Below are positions 1-7,866 of a DNA stretch of 64,000 nt, piece after piece. This stretch comes from Acidiphilium iwatense (GTDB lineage Bacteria; Pseudomonadota; Alphaproteobacteria; Acetobacterales; Acetobacteraceae): the NCBI RefSeq assembly GCF_021556475.1, contig NZ_JAKGBZ010000011.1:44305-108304 (forward strand), in the 5' to 3' direction. The notes under the pieces were generated by a model. It made no database searches. It had not been told where the DNA came from and saw only the letters and a list, made by a program, of their open reading frames with translations. Positions within the stretch are counted from its first letter, which is position 1. Each line of letters starts with the position of its first letter. The translations under genes and the position numbers were made by a program.

Positions 1-636
1 CCCGCCGGGTAAATGGATCGACAGCACGTCGCACGCGGCAAGGAACCTGTCCTCGCCTGCGTGAAAAAGTGCGCCCTGCTCCTGATCCGGGTGCAGCCTG
101 TTGCGGTTGTGGTAGAGCACCTGCATTGACAATCCGCGCGCCATGCCCGCCAGCGTCCGGCCGATCCGCCCCATGCCCAGGATGCCGAGCGCCTTGCCCT
201 CAAGGGTGGTGCCGAGCATGAAATTGGGTTTCCATCCCGGCCAGGCGCGGGCGCGGACCACGCGCTCGCCCTCGCCGGCCCGGCGCGCGGCCATCAGCAT
301 CAGGGTCAGCGCGATTTCGGCGGTGGCGAAGGACAGCACATCCGGCGTGTTCACCACCGCGAAGCCGCGCGCCCGAGCGGCTTCGAGATCGATATGATCG
401 GTGCCGACCGAAAACGTGCCGATCACCCTCACGCTCGCCGGCAGGCGCGCGATCAAGCCCGCGTCGATCCGATCCGCCGGCGTGACCAAAGCCGCCGCAG
501 CGCCGTCGAGCGCCGCGAGGAAAATCTCGGGCTCGAACGCCGCCTCGAAATCGAGAAACCGCGTGTCGTGATCGGCGGCGGCGCGTGCGGCGACCGGCTC
601 GGGCAACATACGCGTGACGACGAGACGATGGGTCAT
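1..636 (-). CDS. D-isomer-specific 2-hydroxyacid dehydrogenase (glyoxylate/D-glycerate type), C-terminus cut by window edge
   Basis: The gene begins at an ATG ending at 636 and runs off the window start, so only about 212 N-terminal residues are visible. The protein has the two-domain layout of NAD(P)H-dependent D-2-hydroxyacid dehydrogenases: an N-terminal catalytic half, then the conserved TAEIALTLML-type helix and a Rossmann motif GMGRIG that binds the cofactor. The family reduces glyoxylate, hydroxypyruvate or related 2-ketoacids. Its ATG overlaps the TGA of the upstream molybdenum-cofactor gene in an ATGA junction, so it is translationally coupled to the cox-type operon. The exact substrate cannot be told from sequence. 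Confidence 0.85.
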   Translation of the reverse strand, partial: MTHRLVVTRMLPEPVAARAAADHDTRFLDFEAAFEPEIFLAALDGAAAALVTPADRIDAGLIARLPASVRVIGTFSVGTDHIDLEAARARGFAVVNTPDVLSFATAEIALTLMLMAARRAGEGERVVRARAWPGWKPNFMLGTTLEGKALGILGMGRIGRTLAGMARGLSMQVLYHNRNRLHPDQEQGALFHAGEDRFLAACDVLSIHLPGG

Positions 637-2252
637 GGAATCCCTTTCAGCGACGTTAGAGCATCCTTGGTGTCGAAATCGCGCAGCACCGCATCATCGT
701 CCATCTCGACCTCGACGATCTCGTCCATGTGCCGCGCGAGAATTTGCCGCGCGCCGGCATCGCCGCCGAGTGCTACGATTTCAGCGAAAAACCGCCGGTC
801 CCATAGAACCGGGTTGCCGCGCCGACCGCGATGGGTGGGAATGACGATGGCGCGCCCTTCGTCCGGGTCGTAGGCGGCAATCAGCCGATCGAGTGTCGCC
901 GCATCGACCAGCGGCATATCGCCGAGACAGATCAGCGCCGCGGCGACCTGTTCTGGCAGCGCCGCGATTCCTGCCTTCAGGCTTTCGGCCATGCCCTCGG
1001 CGAAGCGGAGTGCGTGGACGAAGCGCATCTTGCGCCCGGCAAGCGCGGCGCGGATCAAATCCGCCTGATGCCCGGTCACCACGATCACCGGATCGGCGCG
1101 CGAGGCGAGCACGTGATCGGCGGCCGCGGCAACCAGAGCGCGCCCGTCCGGCAGCGCGGTCAGCAGCTTGTTGGCAGGCGCCGCGCGAGAGGAGCGCCCG
1201 GCGGCCAGAACGATCGCGGCAATGAATGGTGCTGCTTTCGGTGCGGTTCGGGGAATCCGCGGCGCCGGACGGGGCGTAAAATCCTTGAGCAACCCGCCGA
1301 TGCCCATACTTGCGATGGTTGCATTGTCGATCGCCTCACCGGCGAATATCCGATCGAGCACGAAATCGATGCCGTTCTGCTTCGGGCTGCGCGCGCAGCC
1401 GGGCAATACGATGGCAGGCACACCGCCGATCCTGCCGAAACACAATAGATTGCCCGGATCGACGGGCATGCCGAATCGCTCGATCGTCCCACCCGAAGCG
1501 ACGATGGCGGCGGGCGCGACATCGGCACGGTCGGTCACCGCCGACGCGCCGGCGATCAGCAGCAATTCGGCACCGGAGGCGCGCAATCGGGCGATCGCGC
1601 CGGCGATCGGTGCGGTTTCGTGCGACGTCTCGATCGGGTCGAGCATCGTTCCGCCGCGCGCAGTCACCCGCCGGCGTGTCGCCTCGATGGTGTTGCGGAT
1701 CGCCGCGTCCTTGAGATGCGGCAGGCGGGACAGCACCAGCCCGACCACCATGGACCGGAACGGCGCTACCGCGAGCAAGGTTTCGCCCGCAAGCAACGCC
1801 TCGGCACGGTCCATCACGGCGCCAGGCACCGCGAAGGGAATGATTTTCAGCGTTGCCAGCATGTCGCCCGGCGCAACCGGCATCGAATCGGCCAAGGTGC
1901 CGAGGGTGATCGCTTCGTCGAGCGTGTTCAACGCCGTGATCCCAGCCGGATCGAGGTGCAACAGTCCCGAAGACCGGGCGAATACATTGACCCGCCCATG
2001 CACCGGAGCGGCGACTCGCAGGCCGGGACCGGAAAGATACGCGCCAAGGCGCCGCGCCGCCTCCGCCTCCGGCACATCGCCCGGTTCCAGCCGCGCCACG
2101 GTGATGTCGCTATGCCCGGCGGCGCGCAAAGCGGCGATCGAGGCGGCATCGAGCATAGCGCCTTTCGGGATCAGCCGGTCGGTGGTTTTCAGGCTATGTG
2201 CGAGAATGGCGCCCGCCAGATCATCGCCCAATCGCGCGGGGCCGAAGATCAC
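633..2252 (-). CDS. Molybdopterin-binding/NTP-transferase fusion (MocA-like molybdenum cofactor cytidylyltransferase)
   Basis: A 539-residue two-domain protein. Residues about 1-330 resemble the molybdopterin-binding (MoeA/MogA-type) domain. Residues about 345-539 form a MobA/MocA-type nucleotidyltransferase with the LAAGRSSR signature near residue 350, a downstream KLL, and the metal-binding CLGDMPLVD stretch. Proteins of this architecture attach a nucleotide, usually CMP, to molybdopterin for xanthine-oxidase-family enzymes. The gene overlaps both neighbours by ATGA and lies directly after two XdhC-type genes, which fits a role in loading cofactor into a CO-dehydrogenase-like enzyme. CTP preference is inferred from context. 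Confidence 0.85.
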   Translation of the reverse strand: MIFGPARLGDDLAGAILAHSLKTTDRLIPKGAMLDAASIAALRAAGHSDITVARLEPGDVPEAEAARRLGAYLSGPGLRVAAPVHGRVNVFARSSGLLHLDPAGITALNTLDEAITLGTLADSMPVAPGDMLATLKIIPFAVPGAVMDRAEALLAGETLLAVAPFRSMVVGLVLSRLPHLKDAAIRNTIEATRRRVTARGGTMLDPIETSHETAPIAGAIARLRASGAELLLIAGASAVTDRADVAPAAIVASGGTIERFGMPVDPGNLLCFGRIGGVPAIVLPGCARSPKQNGIDFVLDRIFAGEAIDNATIASMGIGGLLKDFTPRPAPRIPRTAPKAAPFIAAIVLAAGRSSRAAPANKLLTALPDGRALVAAAADHVLASRADPVIVVTGHQADLIRAALAGRKMRFVHALRFAEGMAESLKAGIAALPEQVAAALICLGDMPLVDAATLDRLIAAYDPDEGRAIVIPTHRGRRGNPVLWDRRFFAEIVALGGDAGARQILARHMDEIVEVEMDDDAVLRDFDTKDALTSLKGIP

Positions 2253-2938
2253 GCAGTTGCCCCAAGCCTGCCACGCCGTGCCGCGACCATCTGGGCGATA
2301 ATCGACAGTGCGATTTCCGGGGCGGTAACCGCCCCGATATCGAGCCCGACCGGAGCCCGGATGCGCGCCAGTGCCATCTCGGCGAAACCGGCGTCACGCA
2401 GACGGCCAAGCCGTTTCGCATGGGTCTGCCGCGAACCGAGCGCCCCGATGTAGAACGCGTCCGAAGCAAGCGCGCGAATCAGCGCCGGATCGTCGAGCTT
2501 CGGGTCGTGGGTCAGGGTGACGATCGCGGTGCGGCGGTCGGGCACCAGGACGTCGAGCGCTTCATCCGGCCAGTCGGTGCGCGTCGCAACCCCCGGAAAC
2601 CGGTCGGCGGAGGCGAAGGAGCGGCGGGGATCGATCACCGTGACAGCGAATCCCATCGATACCGCCAAGGGGGCGAGGCTCTGCGCGATATGCACCGCGC
2701 CGACGATGATCGCGCGCGGCGCCGGATTGCGCGATTCGATGAACCAGGCTTCGCCGCCGATCTGCACGGTTCCGGTGCGATCCTCCGCCAGCATCGACGC
2801 GGCCTCGGCCGCGAGGCCGGCGGGCGCTGCTGGATCGGGCAGAATATAAGCCGCGCCATCGGGCAGGCGCGTGGCAAAAGCGACCGGACGGCGTGCTTCC
2901 GTCGCTTCGCGCAACGCGGCGAGCTGTGCGGCATTCAT
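2249..2938 (-). CDS. XdhC-type Rossmann-domain protein (CoxF/XdhC C-terminal part)
   Basis: 229 residues from the ATG ending at 2938, which overlaps the preceding TGA in an ATGA junction; longer in-frame starts would run into the upstream gene. The protein carries the XdhC C-terminal Rossmann signature: IIVGAVHIAQ, an acidic strand end with DPRRSFA, VTLTHDPKLDDPAL, YIGALGSRQTHAKR and a PVGLDIGA turn. XdhC-family proteins bind molybdenum cofactor and protect or sulfurate it before insertion into the apo-enzyme. Here the usual N-terminal XdhC/CoxI domain is encoded separately just upstream, so the two halves probably work together. Confidence 0.9.
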   Translation of the reverse strand: MNAAQLAALREATEARRPVAFATRLPDGAAYILPDPAAPAGLAAEAASMLAEDRTGTVQIGGEAWFIESRNPAPRAIIVGAVHIAQSLAPLAVSMGFAVTVIDPRRSFASADRFPGVATRTDWPDEALDVLVPDRRTAIVTLTHDPKLDDPALIRALASDAFYIGALGSRQTHAKRLGRLRDAGFAEMALARIRAPVGLDIGAVTAPEIALSIIAQMVAARRGRLGATA

Positions 2939-3267
2939 GAAAGTTTTTCGACGAATACGGAAACCTTGCCGCCGCAAGCCAACCCGACCTCCCATGCGCG
3001 CTCATCGGTGACGCCGAAATCGAGCAGTTGCGGCATCCCCGTCTCGATGCTGCGCTGCGCGGCCTCGGCCACGGCGCCCTCGATACAGCCGCCGGAGACC
3101 GAACCGGCCATGCGTCCCGATCGTGTCACCGCCATCCGGCTGCCGGCGGGACGCGGCGAACTGCCCCAGGTGCCGGTTACGGTCGCGATTGCGACATCCT
3201 CGCCCGCTTCGAGCCAATTCGCGGCGACACGCAGGATATCCTCGGCATCGGCACCATGATCGTTCAT
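2935..3267 (-). CDS. XdhC/CoxI-family small protein (N-terminal domain only)
   Basis: 110 residues, starting at the ATG that overlaps the upstream TGA by ATGA. It holds the XdhC_CoxI domain motifs: ATVTGTWGSSPRPAGS near residues 28-43, GSVSGGCIEG with Cys61, and GLACGG with Cys98. These conserved cysteines are typical of the domain that handles molybdenum cofactor maturation in CO dehydrogenase and xanthine dehydrogenase systems. It ends where the Rossmann part begins as a separate gene, so this is a naturally split XdhC. It sits third in the coupled chain after coxD and coxE. Confidence 0.9.
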   Translation of the reverse strand: MNDHGADAEDILRVAANWLEAGEDVAIATVTGTWGSSPRPAGSRMAVTRSGRMAGSVSGGCIEGAVAEAAQRSIETGMPQLLDFGVTDERAWEVGLACGGKVSVFVEKLS

Positions 3268-4493
3268 CGGTTTTCTCCCATTCCAAGCCGCCCCCATCGC
3301 GCCGCGGCCTGGCCGCGCGGCGGAACAGCGCCCGACAATGCCCCGATCAGCGCGCGCAGGCTGGCCAGATTATGCACCGGGCGAAACTCGTCCACATGCG
3401 GCAGCATCGCCTTCACCCCCTGGGATTTCGGTTCGAAGCCCGAATAGCGCAAGAGCGGATTGAGCCAGATCAGGCGGCGCGCGGAGCGGTGCAGCCGCGC
3501 CATGTTGTCGGCAAGCCCCATGGCGCCGTCGCGATCCAGCCCGTCGGTTACCAGAAGCACCACGGCCCCCTGCGCCAGAATCCGCCGCGCCCAGAGCCGG
3601 TTGAAATCTGCCAAGGCCTCGCCGATTCGCGTTCCGCCCGACCAGTCGGGCACAATGCCGGCAACCTGCGTGAACGCCTCCTCCGGATCGCGCCGGGCGA
3701 GCTGACGGGTGATATTGGTCAGCCTTGTGCCGAACAGGAACACCGTGACCCGGCCGCGATCATTGACGACCGCATGAAGGAAATGCAGCAATATCCGGGT
3801 ATAACGCGCCATTGAGCCGGAAATGTCGCATAGCACCACCAGAGGCGGCGGGCGGGTGAGCGGCACGCGGCGCGCGATGTCGAATATCTCGCCGGCGCTG
3901 CGCAGGGAATCGCGCATCGTGCGCTTGAGATCGATTCTGCTGCCGCGCGCGGCGGCGCGAGTGCGGCGGGTGCGGCGTTCGTCGAGCGGCAAGGTCAGCC
4001 GGGCGATCTCCACCTTGGCTTCAGCAATTTCATCCGCACTCATCGCCTCGAAATCGAGCGTCTCCAACCGTTCCTGGCCCGACGCGGTGAGCACGGCGTC
4101 GATCTCCTGCCGGTCGTCCGGCATGGGCGGCCGCTCGCGCGATTTTGCCGCCGCCATTGCCTCGGCCAGCCGTCGCGCCCCCGGCGGCACGCGCTCCTCG
4201 CCCGGCGCGCGTCCCTCCATCGCAGCAAGGATTTCGGCGAATTTCGCGGCATCGGGATTGCGCCAGAATACCGAAAACGCCTGATCGAACAGGATTTCGT
4301 GCTCGTGGCGCCGCAGCATCACCGTGCGCAGGGCGGCGCGAAACACCACCCGGTCGGTGATGTCCACATGAGTCAGCGCCTCGGTCGCGGCGACCACCTC
4401 GCCCGGCCCTACCGGCAGGCCGGCCCGGCGCAACAGCCGTGCGAAATGCATCACATTCGCTGCGAGCGCTCCGGTTTCACGGGTCGCGGTCAT
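3264..4493 (-). CDS. coxE: VWA-domain protein, CoxE family
   Basis: 409 residues from the ATG at 4493, chosen because it overlaps the coxD stop by ATGA; the open frame extends further upstream but inside coxD. The C-terminal half is a von Willebrand A domain with a MIDAS metal motif DISGS at about residues 223-227 and a later TDG. The N-terminal region has the helical segment usual for CoxE, followed by an arginine-rich linker. CoxE partners the AAA+ ATPase CoxD in a MoxR-VWA chaperone pair that helps build the copper-sulfur-molybdenum centre of CO dehydrogenase. Function here is inferred by family and gene order. Confidence 0.9.
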   Translation of the reverse strand: MTATRETGALAANVMHFARLLRRAGLPVGPGEVVAATEALTHVDITDRVVFRAALRTVMLRRHEHEILFDQAFSVFWRNPDAAKFAEILAAMEGRAPGEERVPPGARRLAEAMAAAKSRERPPMPDDRQEIDAVLTASGQERLETLDFEAMSADEIAEAKVEIARLTLPLDERRTRRTRAAARGSRIDLKRTMRDSLRSAGEIFDIARRVPLTRPPPLVVLCDISGSMARYTRILLHFLHAVVNDRGRVTVFLFGTRLTNITRQLARRDPEEAFTQVAGIVPDWSGGTRIGEALADFNRLWARRILAQGAVVLLVTDGLDRDGAMGLADNMARLHRSARRLIWLNPLLRYSGFEPKSQGVKAMLPHVDEFRPVHNLASLRALIGALSGAVPPRGQAAARWGRLGMGENR

Positions 4494-5389
4494 GCCGCGC
4501 GGATCGCCTCCTCGGTCAGTTTCGCCGCCGCTTCGCCGCGGAGTTTCGCGATGTCGTCCTGATATTTCAGCAGCACGCCCAGCGTGTCGTCCACGGCGCG
4601 GGGGTTGAGTTCGGATTCGTCCAGCGCCGCGAGTGCTGCGGCCCAGTCGATCGTTTCGGCCACGCCCGGCAGCTTGAAAATGTCCATGGTGCGGATGCGC
4701 TGGACGAAGGTGACGACCTGTGCGGAGAGTTTTTCCGGCACGCCGCGCGCGCGGACAGCGAGAATCGCGCGTTCCCGTGCGGCGTCCGGGTAATCGACCC
4801 AATGATACAGGCAGCGCCGGCGGATCGCATCGTGAACCTCGCGCGTGCGGTTGGACGTAATCACCACCACTGGCCTGGTCGCCGCGCGCACCGTGCCGAG
4901 TTCGGGAATGGTGATCTGAAAATCACCCAGAAGTTCCAGCAGAAATGCCTCGAACGGCTCGTCGGCGCGGTCAAGCTCGTCGATCAGCAAGACGGCGGAG
5001 GGCAGATCGGGGTCGATTGCCGACAGCAGCGGCCGGGCGAGCAGGAATTCGCGCGCATAGAGGTTCTGGCGCAGCGTCGCGCGCGATCCGCCGGTCTCGG
5101 CAAGGCGGATTTCGAGAAGCTGACGTGCATGGTCCCATTCGTAGGCGGCGGCGGCGAGATCGAGTCCGTCATAGCATTGCAGGCGGACCAAGCGCCGATC
5201 GAGCTGCTTGGCCAGAACCTTGGCGATCTCGGTTTTGCCGGTGCCCGGTTCGCCTTCGAGAAACAAGGGGCGTTCCATCGCGAGGGCGAGATGGACGCTG
5301 GTGGCCAATGCCCGGTCGGCGATGTAGTCTCCTCCGGCGAGCAGCGCGGCCGTTTCTGCGACCGAAGCGGGCAAGGGCCGTGGCGTCAT
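4490..5389 (-). CDS. coxD: MoxR-family AAA+ ATPase, CoxD
   Basis: 299 residues with Walker A GEPGTGKT at residues 46-53 and Walker B VLLIDELD at 133-140, followed by a sensor-1 Asn in the VITSNR strand and an arginine-rich region. MoxR ATPases act with VWA partners as metallo-enzyme maturation chaperones, and CoxD is needed for insertion of sulfur and copper into the CO dehydrogenase active site. The gene overlaps the preceding coxG and the following coxE by ATGA, so the three products are likely made in matched amounts. Confidence 0.92.
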   Translation of the reverse strand: MTPRPLPASVAETAALLAGGDYIADRALATSVHLALAMERPLFLEGEPGTGKTEIAKVLAKQLDRRLVRLQCYDGLDLAAAAYEWDHARQLLEIRLAETGGSRATLRQNLYAREFLLARPLLSAIDPDLPSAVLLIDELDRADEPFEAFLLELLGDFQITIPELGTVRAATRPVVVITSNRTREVHDAIRRRCLYHWVDYPDAARERAILAVRARGVPEKLSAQVVTFVQRIRTMDIFKLPGVAETIDWAAALAALDESELNPRAVDDTLGVLLKYQDDIAKLRGEAAAKLTEEAIRAA

Positions 5390-6018
5390 CCGATGAACTT
5401 CGCGATCACGATCGCGACGACGACAATGGAGATGACCAGCGGAATCCAGATGCCGATGGGCAGGCCGGCGATCACCGGGTTGCTCCGGTCGGCCTCGTGC
5501 GCGCCATGGGCATGGACCGGCGCCGGGGCGTGGCCATGATCGGCCGCCGGCACGGGCTCGGGCACGTTCTGCGCAACGGTCGGCGCGACCTGCTCGACGA
5601 AGCGGGTGAAAAACGTCTCGGCATAGGATTTTGCCACCGAATCGATCAGTCTTGCGCCGAGCTGCGCCATCTTGCCGCCGATCTGCGCGTTGACCTGATA
5701 GTGCAGCCTGGTGGCGCCCTGCTCGTCGTCGAGCTTGACCTGCGCGCCACCCTTGGCGAAACCGGCAACGCCGCCCTGCCCTTCCCCGGAAATCGTGTAT
5801 GAATTCGGCGGGTCCAGATCGCCGAGCGTCACCCGCCCGTTGAACCGGGAGGAGATCGGGCCGATCTTAGCGTTCACCACGGCTTTCATCTCGGTATCGG
5901 ACAGTTTTTCAATGCTCTCGCATCCCGGAATACAGGCTTGGAGGATCTCGGGGTCGTTCAATGCGACCCAGACCGTCTCGCGCGGCGCCGCGATCAGCCG
6001 TTCTCCCGACATATCCAT
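5386..6018 (-). CDS. coxG: CoxG, SRPBCC-domain membrane anchor protein
   Basis: 210 residues. Residues 1 to about 145 form the CoxG/SRPBCC fold, with the IPGCE motif near residue 35 and the GEGQGGVAGFAKG strand. A Pro/His/Ala-rich linker follows, and a single hydrophobic helix ends the protein (about residues 189-208). CoxG proteins are reported to recruit CO dehydrogenase to the cytoplasmic membrane and may bind a quinone. The start is the first ATG, placed 10 bases after an AAGGAG ribosome site. It is the promoter-proximal gene of the accessory operon, and the gene upstream is divergent. Confidence 0.9.
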   Translation of the reverse strand: MDMSGERLIAAPRETVWVALNDPEILQACIPGCESIEKLSDTEMKAVVNAKIGPISSRFNGRVTLGDLDPPNSYTISGEGQGGVAGFAKGGAQVKLDDEQGATRLHYQVNAQIGGKMAQLGARLIDSVAKSYAETFFTRFVEQVAPTVAQNVPEPVPAADHGHAPAPVHAHGAHEADRSNPVIAGLPIGIWIPLVISIVVVAIVIAKFIG

Positions 6019-6131
6019 CTGGCATAGTCTCCTTCACGTCTCGATTTTGTTGCGGATGACCTTAGTTTGAGGCTGCCCCGCGCGCAAATTGCCCTCCCAC
6101 GCGAAAAACCAAATCGCGCGGCGGTCCCGGC

Positions 6132-7403
6132 ATGACAAGCCTTGTCGCGGACGCGCCTGCCATGCTGCCCTTTTTCGGGACACTTCTCAGTTTCGCGCTC
6201 CTGCCCGGTGCCGCGCCGCGCTTCTGGCACCGGAACATGGCGCGGATCACTTTGTCCTGGGTGGTGCTCGGCGCGGTTCTCGGCAGCTTCCGTCAGGGTC
6301 CGGCAGCCGCACTCGCGGAGGTTTGGCAAGCGGGGATCGTCGATTTTCTGCCGTTCATCGCGGTGCTGATGGCGCTCTACACGCTGGGCGGCGGCGTCCT
6401 GATCGCCGGCGGACCATGGGGACGACCGGCGGGCAACGCGCTGCTGCTTGGCGGCGGCACGATTCTGGCCGGGCTGATGGGCACGATCGGGGCTGGGCTT
6501 TTACTGATCCACCCGCTGCTGGCCGCGAACGGCGCGCGGGCCGAACGGCGGCATCTGGTGTTCGCCTTCATCATTCTGGTCGCGAATGCCGGCGGTGCGC
6601 TAAGCCCGCTGGGCGACCCGCCGCTGCTGATCGGCTTTCTGCGCGGTGTGCCGTTTTTCTGGCCGACCCTGCATCTTGCCTTGCCGATGCTGGTCGTCGC
6701 GATTCCGGTGCTGGCTGCGACCTACGCGCTGGACCGGCGGCTCGCTTCACGCGAACCGGAGCCGAAGCCGCAGCCCTTGCGAATCCGCGGCGGCCTGAAC
6801 ATCGTGATGCTGGTGGTCTTCGCCGCGGCGATCACCGCATCCGGCCTGATGCAGGGCCCCGACATCGCGATCGGACCGGCCCACCTGCCGGCAGCGCAAG
6901 CGGCGCTGACCATGCTTGCCGCCCTCATCATTGCGATTTCGGAAATCCGTACGCCGCCCGCGATCAGGGCCCGCAACCGCTTCGCCTGGGCGCCGATGCG
7001 CGAAATCGCCATCCTGTTCTTCGCGATTTTCGTGACGATCGGGCCGGTGCTGCATCTTCTGACGACGATACCGCTCACGCGGTCGCCGCCCTTGTGGTTC
7101 TGGCTGTCCGGCCTGTGCTCCGCGTTTCTCGACAGCGCGCCCACCTATCTGATGTTCTTCCAGGCGGCGGGCGGCGATGCCGCGCATCTGATCACCCCAC
7201 CGGCGCGGCTGCTCACCGCGATCTCGTCCGGATCGGTGCTGTTCGGCGCGATCACCTATCTCGGCAACGCGCCCAACCTGATGATCCGAGCGATCACCGC
7301 CCACAGGGGCGTGCGGATGCCGGGTTTCCTCACCTATATGCTGGCGGCGGGCGCGGTGCTGCTGCCGATTTTCGTACTCGAAACCTTTCTGTTCTTCAGC
7401 TGA
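6132..7403 (+). CDS. Sodium:proton antiporter-like membrane protein (CitMHS/NhaD-related)
   Basis: 423 mostly hydrophobic residues giving about 11-12 membrane helices. It contains the GGALSPLGDPPLLIGFLRGV stretch, a form of the SPxGDPP/L signature seen in NhaD and the UIT-type ion transporters, and a second conserved region FLDSAPTYLMFF. This points to a cation:proton antiporter of the ion transporter superfamily. The gene is divergent from coxG with about 110 bases between them and seems to be a single-gene unit. The ion carried cannot be deduced. Confidence 0.82.
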   Translation: MTSLVADAPAMLPFFGTLLSFALLPGAAPRFWHRNMARITLSWVVLGAVLGSFRQGPAAALAEVWQAGIVDFLPFIAVLMALYTLGGGVLIAGGPWGRPAGNALLLGGGTILAGLMGTIGAGLLLIHPLLAANGARAERRHLVFAFIILVANAGGALSPLGDPPLLIGFLRGVPFFWPTLHLALPMLVVAIPVLAATYALDRRLASREPEPKPQPLRIRGGLNIVMLVVFAAAITASGLMQGPDIAIGPAHLPAAQAALTMLAALIIAISEIRTPPAIRARNRFAWAPMREIAILFFAIFVTIGPVLHLLTTIPLTRSPPLWFWLSGLCSAFLDSAPTYLMFFQAAGGDAAHLITPPARLLTAISSGSVLFGAITYLGNAPNLMIRAITAHRGVRMPGFLTYMLAAGAVLLPIFVLETFLFFS

Positions 7404-7416
7404 CGGAGCGGCGCGA

Positions 7417-7845
7417 TTATGGCTTTTCCACCGGACGGCGAATCATGTCGTTCTTCATCATCAGCGCCAGCACCACCCCTTTGACCGGGCGCTGGAGCAG
7501 AAGCTGCAGCACGATCGCCAGCGGAATGAACACGATCAACGATGTGGCATAGCTCAGCGCGCCGTTCCGGTCCGCGATCATCAGCCCGCCGCCGATAATG
7601 CCAAGACCGATCACGATCGTGAGATAGGGCGGCAGCGTGTCGCACGGAACCTGCCCCAAGGGCGCATCGCAGCGCGGGCAACGGGCGCGAATCGTGAACC
7701 ATCCCGCAAATGCCGAAGCCTGCCCACAGGACGGACAGCGCATGGCAAGCCCCCGTGCCAGCGCGGCACTCCAGCCCGGCATGGCAAAAACGCGACTTTG
7801 TTGCGTTGTCCGTCTGGTCCAGCGATGCGGTGGCTGTTCGGGCAT
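7417..7845 (-). CDS. DUF983 family membrane protein
   Basis: 142 residues. A zinc-ribbon-like pair of CPxC motifs (Cys37/Cys40 and Cys56/Cys59) lies in front of two hydrophobic segments (about residues 72-92 and 97-117). This is the DUF983 layout, a family of small inner-membrane proteins of unknown role, in some bacteria encoded near cytochrome oxidase genes. The gene converges on the antiporter gene with only 13 bases between their stops and lies just upstream of the sugar porter on the same strand. No function is assigned. Confidence 0.8.
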   Translation of the reverse strand: MPEQPPHRWTRRTTQQSRVFAMPGWSAALARGLAMRCPSCGQASAFAGWFTIRARCPRCDAPLGQVPCDTLPPYLTIVIGLGIIGGGLMIADRNGALSYATSLIVFIPLAIVLQLLLQRPVKGVVLALMMKNDMIRRPVEKP

Positions 7846-7866
7846 TCCGGTCTCCTGATAGCGCTC

